From: Cohnella nanjingensis
GTDB taxonomy: Bacteria; Bacillota; Bacilli; Paenibacillales; Paenibacillaceae
NCBI RefSeq assembly: GCF_014212125.1
Contig: NZ_JACJVP010000025.1
Span: 80,503 to 144,502, forward strand
Length of the DNA stretch: 64,000 bases
Direction: 5' to 3'
The translations under genes were made by a program, and so were the position numbers. Below, in pieces: positions 59,479 to 64,000 of this stretch. Under the pieces are notes generated by a model. That model was not told where the DNA came from and made no database searches. It saw nothing but the letters and a program-made list of their open reading frames with translations. Numbering within the stretch: the stretch's first letter is position 1; the number at the start of each line of letters is the position of its first letter.

Positions 59479-62400
59479 TCAAGCACTCCCGCCGGCAGCA
59501 TCGGGGATATATTCCCGCGTCTTGCCGTTCCAACGGTAGCGGAACAGCGTCACGAAGCTGGCGTCTTTGGGCCGGAAGATCTCGCAAATGGAGAGATTCG
59601 GCACCGTATCGTAGCAGCCCCACAGTACCTGGGAGGTCATCATATAGTCAAAGTCCATCTGGGTCAGCAACCCGAACAGGTCGCGGATGTTCTCGTCGTC
59701 CACCCCGGCGAACGCTTCGTCCAGCGAGATGATCTTCGGCGCTTCCGGTCCTGCATCGGCATAACGCGAGTACGTCGCCGCGAACAGCGGGATATACATG
59801 GACATGGCCTTCTCCCCGCCGCTTAGCACGTTGAACCTCGAGTCGGTAAGCTCGCGGTACGACGTCTCGCCGCCCTTCTTGTAGCGCAGCGAAAATTCGA
59901 ACCACGAGCGGTAATCGAGCATGTCGTAGAGATGCTTGCGCAGCGTCTCCCGTTCCTCAGCCGCTCCCTGCTTGGCCCATTGGATCCGGGAGCGGAAATG
60001 GGCGACCAGCCGCTCGACTTCGTCATCGTGCAGCAGATGCGCGTCGCGACGCAGCAGATCGACCAGCTCGTCGCTGTTCATCTCCTGCTCCGTCTTGGCC
60101 GCCTTCGGCACCCACTGCAGCTGAAGCTTAAGTCCGCTGGACGTGTCGCGCTCAGACATCAGCCGGTTCATCGTCTTCATCCATAGCTCCGCCCGCTGGA
60201 TTCGCTGGCGGATCGCCTTGCCGACGCTGCGCAGGATGATCTCCTCGAACAGCTCCCGATCCTTCTCGCTGAGCAGCGCCTGCTGTTCGACCAGCAGATC
60301 GTTCATCTCCGCGAGCAGAGCGGCCGGACGCTGCGGCCGGGTCCGATCCCGCATGGACAGCAGCGTGATGCGACCCTGATCGCTGATAGCGGTCTCGATT
60401 ACGTACTCCGAGAGCAAATGCTTAGCGGCGTTATAGTGATCCTGCAGCATGCTGCCGAGCCGCTCCTTGTTGGAACGGGCAACGGCAGGTTCCAGCAGCG
60501 CCGTCAGCTCCTTGCAGATACGCAGCAACGCGTCCCGTCCGTCCTCCAGCGCTTCCGCGACGCGTACCGCTCTCGGCTTGCCGTCCATGAGGGAAGGTTC
60601 GGGAGATGTCGGCTGCTGCAGTTCCGGAATCAACAGCTGGCCGAGTTCGGCACGGTACGCACGTTCGCTGTGCGACAGCCGCTCCAGCCGCGCGGTCTCC
60701 TGCTCCGCCAGGGCCCCCTGTCGCTCTCGCAAGCCGCCGACCCGTCCGGCCAGCGCCGCTCGCGCCTCCGTCAGCCGCTGCTGATCTTTGGCCGCATCCG
60801 TCCGCTGCGCGCGCAAGGCGCTGATGCGGACATGCAGATCGCCGATGCCGAGCTCGTCCATTAATTGGCGAAGCTGATCGGCTTTAACGCGATAGCCATA
60901 CAGCTTCTCGCGGAGCTCTTCCCGCTGTTCTTCTTCGTATTCCGCCTGGGCCGCGTACTCCGCCGCTTCCTCGGCATAGCGCGCGTGCAAGGTGGCCGCC
61001 TGTACGTAAGCGCGCCAATCGGACAGCAGTTGTCCCACCTGCTCGCGGTAGCTCCCCGCCGTTTGCGACGCTTCCCTGAGCGCAGCCATCGTCTTCAGCC
61101 GGCTCCAACCCGCGGTCGCCGCGATCAGCTCCCGCTTCAACTGCGCCCATTGCTCCTGCTTCGCGCGCAGCACGTCCGCCATACGCGTCTCCTGCTCCAA
61201 ATACAGCCCGAAGCGGACGGCAGCGTCGTGCTGGCTTCTCCAAGCTTCGAGCAGCGCAGCGTGACTCTCCTCTCGCAGCGGAAACCGCGCGAGCTCCTCC
61301 GCGACGGATGCTTCCGATACGTCCAGATCCGCCGAGGCTTGCCCTAGCGCCTCTAGCTCGCGGTCGCATGCCGCGACGGCCTGACCGAGCCGCTCAATCT
61401 CCGCCAGCTTGAACTGCTTGCGCGCTTCCTTGCCGATATATTGGGCTTGACGCTCGAAGGCGTTGACTTTGCCCGTAACCGGTCCGAACTGATAGTAATC
61501 GCGTCCGATCGTGACGGTCTGAACGGATGACTCAAGCGCAGACGCGTCGAACGCTTCGCCCCAGGCGAACGAGCGAAGGACCTCTTCTACGATTCGCTCC
61601 GGCACGCCGGATTCCGCGCCTGGCAGCGGCTTCAGCATGTCGGCCAGCGTATAGCCGAAGTCCAGCGGTACGGGTTGGACCCATACGTCTTCGTCCCGCT
61701 CCGTGACGCTGCCGACCGTCCCGTCCGGACGCACCCAAGCATCCAACAACCCGCTCGCGAGCAGCGCCTGCTCGATGCCTGCCTGCTCCAGCGGACTTAA
61801 TCCCCCGCGGAACTCGCAAAGTTCATAGAGCGGTGCGCCTTGTCGGGCGCCATACCCGGCTCGCGTAGCGATCCGCTCCGCGCTGCGTGGCGGCTCCGGC
61901 TCGCGAGATTGCTGCCACTCCCGTCTCTCCTCCGCCAACCGATCACGCTCGGCGCGAACGGACTTCGCCTGCTGCTCGATCTCCAGCCGCTGCCGCACGA
62001 GGCTCTGGATTTGTCGTTCCGCCTCCGCCTTGGCCGGCAGCAGCACCTCTTCCGTACGCTGCCGCTCATAGGACAGATCGGCGCTCGCCTCGAACAGATG
62101 CCGTACAGCCTCTTCGCCGAGCGCCAGCACCCGAAGTCCTTCCTTCCATGCCAGCACTTGCTCCTTCCAACGATGCAGCGCATCCGTAGCGACGGCCTCC
62201 GCCGCGCGCTTCGTCCGTTCAGCCTCGTCGCGCAAGGCGCGCATCTCGCCCAGTTCCTTGTCATACTCGGTGACCCGACGGCCGGCCTCCTGCTCCTGCT
62301 CGGCCAGCCGGAGCGCCTCGCGGATCTCCGCGCGGTGTTCCTCGAGATCACGAAGCCAGCTCGCAGAGAACGCCGTCTCTTCGGGCGGTTCCGGCATCCA

Positions 62401-63723
62401 ATAGCGATGATACACGCCATGGTGCGCGAACTCGATATCGCCCGCTAGTCCATCCAGCTCTTCCAACACCTGACGCTGGTTGTCCAGCATTTCGGCCATC
62501 TCGGTCTGCGCCTTGCCGCGCGCATGCTCGGCCGCCTCCCGGCCCCCGATTGCCGCCTTCAGCCGCTTGTCCGTCTGATCGGCATACTGCTGCGTCTCCT
62601 TCAGCGCTTCCTCGGCCTGTTCCATCTCCCGCTGCTTCTCCATCGCTTCGCTGCGCGACAGCAGCTCCAGCTCAGAGTCGATCGCCACAGCCTGCTCTCG
62701 ATTCGCTTGCAAGGCCTGCACCACGCCCGTCTCCTCGGCAAGCGCCTCCTGCAGCTGCTTCAGCAACGCGCCGGATTGGCGGCTCACCTCGTCGCTCGCC
62801 GCCTTGGCTTCGAGCAGCCGGCTGCCGCTCTCGTACAGCAAGGACCTATTGTATTGATCGTAGCTGCGGCTCAGCTTCTCCAGCTCGGCCTGATGAAGCG
62901 CAAGCTCCTCCAGCCGGTCGGCCAACTGATCCATGTCCTCCATGACCTCCGACAGCGGACGCAGCTCCTCCTCATGCAGCGGCGGCAGAGACTGATTCAA
63001 GATCTCGTAAATGGCCGTCGGCCGCACGTTGTTGGACAGCTTCGGGCTGCGCAGTTGGACCAGCAGTTGCAGCAAGTCCGCATAGGCATCTCGGTCGTAG
63101 AACCCGAACAACGTCCGGTTGACGAGATCGCGATAGGCGCCCTGTTCCTGAACGACCTGTCCGCCCGCGCCGATGCGCTCCTCCAGCGACTTGCGGTCAA
63201 GCGGGAACCGTCCGGCGCCCTCCAGCTCCAGCACGCGGTCGTACAGCCAGAAATCCCGGTTCACGCGGCGCCCATCCTCCAGCGCGAACCCCCAGAAGCC
63301 CACTTGCGATGCGCCCTTGCGGGCGCGCAGCCCGATGCCTACCGTCTTGTAGATGTCCTTGGCCGTATGCCGGAATTCCAGCCACAGGTAGCCGGTCCGG
63401 TCGCTATGCTCGTCGTTCTCGCCGAGCAGATAATACTCGATTCGACGGTCCTTCGAACCGAATGGATCGAGCCGGTGCGGTCGCTTGTCCCCGTCCAGCA
63501 CGAGCGGCACGAAGCTCTGCATCGTGACCGATTTGCCCGACCCGTTCGCGCCGCGAAGCACCAGTCGCCCATCCTCGAGCCCAAATTCCTCATCTTCGTA
63601 GAACCAGAAGTTGAGGATGCCGGCACGCGACATCTGCCAGCGCCCGCGTTTCGACGCCTGGTCGGCCTCCGGCTCCCCTTCCTTTCGCAGATCCTGCTCG
63701 ATCACGTCCTTCTCCTCCCTCAT
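59479..63723 (-). CDS. jetC: Wadjet type III JetC (TIGR02680-like SMC ATPase)
   Basis: A 1414-residue SMC/MukB-like ATPase that drives loop extrusion in the Wadjet complex. Walker A is GANGSGKS at 58-65. The long middle part (about 280-1150) is charged coiled coil with an inner hinge-like region near 620-760. The signature VLSGGEKAMSM begins near 1299 and Walker B IISLDEAFAG at 1331-1340, with catalytic E1336. Length is typical of TIGR02680. It overlaps the upstream jetB by four bases (ATGA) and precedes jetD directly. With jetA, outside the window, it would be a four-gene plasmid-defence operon. Confidence 0.93.
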   Translation of the reverse strand: MREEKDVIEQDLRKEGEPEADQASKRGRWQMSRAGILNFWFYEDEEFGLEDGRLVLRGANGSGKSVTMQSFVPLVLDGDKRPHRLDPFGSKDRRIEYYLLGENDEHSDRTGYLWLEFRHTAKDIYKTVGIGLRARKGASQVGFWGFALEDGRRVNRDFWLYDRVLELEGAGRFPLDRKSLEERIGAGGQVVQEQGAYRDLVNRTLFGFYDRDAYADLLQLLVQLRSPKLSNNVRPTAIYEILNQSLPPLHEEELRPLSEVMEDMDQLADRLEELALHQAELEKLSRSYDQYNRSLLYESGSRLLEAKAASDEVSRQSGALLKQLQEALAEETGVVQALQANREQAVAIDSELELLSRSEAMEKQREMEQAEEALKETQQYADQTDKRLKAAIGGREAAEHARGKAQTEMAEMLDNQRQVLEELDGLAGDIEFAHHGVYHRYWMPEPPEETAFSASWLRDLEEHRAEIREALRLAEQEQEAGRRVTEYDKELGEMRALRDEAERTKRAAEAVATDALHRWKEQVLAWKEGLRVLALGEEAVRHLFEASADLSYERQRTEEVLLPAKAEAERQIQSLVRQRLEIEQQAKSVRAERDRLAEERREWQQSREPEPPRSAERIATRAGYGARQGAPLYELCEFRGGLSPLEQAGIEQALLASGLLDAWVRPDGTVGSVTERDEDVWVQPVPLDFGYTLADMLKPLPGAESGVPERIVEEVLRSFAWGEAFDASALESSVQTVTIGRDYYQFGPVTGKVNAFERQAQYIGKEARKQFKLAEIERLGQAVAACDRELEALGQASADLDVSEASVAEELARFPLREESHAALLEAWRSQHDAAVRFGLYLEQETRMADVLRAKQEQWAQLKRELIAATAGWSRLKTMAALREASQTAGSYREQVGQLLSDWRAYVQAATLHARYAEEAAEYAAQAEYEEEQREELREKLYGYRVKADQLRQLMDELGIGDLHVRISALRAQRTDAAKDQQRLTEARAALAGRVGGLRERQGALAEQETARLERLSHSERAYRAELGQLLIPELQQPTSPEPSLMDGKPRAVRVAEALEDGRDALLRICKELTALLEPAVARSNKERLGSMLQDHYNAAKHLLSEYVIETAISDQGRITLLSMRDRTRPQRPAALLAEMNDLLVEQQALLSEKDRELFEEIILRSVGKAIRQRIQRAELWMKTMNRLMSERDTSSGLKLQLQWVPKAAKTEQEMNSDELVDLLRRDAHLLHDDEVERLVAHFRSRIQWAKQGAAEERETLRKHLYDMLDYRSWFEFSLRYKKGGETSYRELTDSRFNVLSGGEKAMSMYIPLFAATYSRYADAGPEAPKIISLDEAFAGVDDENIRDLFGLLTQMDFDYMMTSQVLWGCYDTVPNLSICEIFRPKDASFVTLFRYRWNGKTREYIPDAAGGSA

Positions 63724-64000
63724 CCTGTCTCTGTCTCCTCATCATCCAACGAATAATCCGCGTTCCATCGCGACAGCACGGCAGAGACCACGAATCGCTC
63801 GCCGCCGCCAGCCTCCGATGACCGTGTCCAGGCGCCGAGCCCCCAATCTGCCATGTGCACCGTCAGCGCCTCCGCCAGCTCCCCAAGCCCGAGCGTGCGG
63901 TGCTCTTTGCTCCAATAATCGCCGTATTGATTTTTTAATAGATATATGATGCTTTCCACGTCCGTCCGCGTCAGCTCGATCGTCCCCTGGTCCGTAACGT
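63720..64000 (-). CDS. jetB: Wadjet type III JetB (DUF2398/TIGR02678-like), 3' part
   Basis: Only the last 93 codons lie in the window, and the frame is open to the edge. The C-terminus reads TIELTRTDVESIIYLLKNQY, GDYWSKEHRTLGLGELAEAL and RFVVSAVLSRWNADYSL. It has the Leu-Thr, GDYWSK and Pro/Ser-A-x-x-R-Y/W features of TIGR02678 C-termini. The identification rests on this segment plus its fixed position before jetC. By family it is a kite-type subunit of the SMC complex. The start and the preceding jetA should lie beyond base 64000. Confidence 0.8.
   Translation of the reverse strand, partial: VTDQGTIELTRTDVESIIYLLKNQYGDYWSKEHRTLGLGELAEALTVHMADWGLGAWTRSSEAGGGERFVVSAVLSRWNADYSLDDEETETG

Overview
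The window is high-GC Firmicute DNA, most probably from the Paenibacillaceae (Cohnella/Paenibacillus-like). The evidence is GGAGG ribosome sites, sigma-A promoters, cre-like sites, YesM/YesN two-component pairs, CUT1-type sugar transporters without a local ATPase, DUF5696 and NHL/YIP1 proteins, and a sporulenol-synthase-type cyclase. No rRNA or tRNA gene was recognised. Two stretches (about 22.2-23.9 kb and 51.6-54.1 kb) look clearly more AT-rich than the rest.

Layout. 0.4-4.6 kb (minus): an acetyltransferase, an amidase/acetyltransferase pair and a GH29 alpha-L-fucosidase. 4.7-7.0 kb (plus): a compact agr-like quorum-sensing operon. It encodes a small HTH protein, a kinase-less multi-pass membrane protein, AgrB, a cysteine-free AgrD and a tandem-LytTR protein, behind a promoter with two identical palindromes. 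7.1-14.1 kb (minus): LplB and YtcP/CarB-type permeases, a lipoprotein binding protein and YesM/YesN. 14.3-18.1 kb (plus): a phosphodiesterase-like gene interrupted by a one-base frameshift in a Gly-rich repeat, a metallophosphatase and a GH130 phosphorylase. 18.5-22.2 kb: an OmpR-type two-component system divergent from an M23 lipoprotein, with a symmetric operator between them. 22.2-27.3 kb: a methyltransferase, an acetyltransferase, an MFS exporter and a divergent SgrR-type regulator.

27.9-50.1 kb is one large leftward carbohydrate locus. From its promoter end it encodes LacI, a binding protein, a 1033-residue binding protein with N-terminal lectin-like domains, two permeases, an NHL/YIP1 membrane protein, a DUF5696 protein, a second permease pair, a GH144-like lipoprotein, a GH35 enzyme, a cytosolic GH144-like protein and a GH3 beta-glucosidase. 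The best guess at its substrate is a beta-1,2-linked or related glucan. 50.4-57.1 kb holds an SRPBCC protein, a TetR regulator with its operator, a sporulenol-type cyclase, and a two-gene operon for an unusual DarB-type ketosynthase fused to a haem-oxygenase-like diiron domain. 57.4-64.0 kb is the distal part of a type III Wadjet plasmid-defence operon (jetB partial, jetC, jetD) followed by a broken small gene.

Four intergenic tandem arrays with almost identical period (51-52 bp) but different sequences lie at 16.6, 18.2, 27.4 and 42.7 kb. Each unit can form a hairpin, and the 42.7-kb array shows compensatory changes. Together with the agr-like operon and the ketosynthase fusion, they are the features most worth attention.
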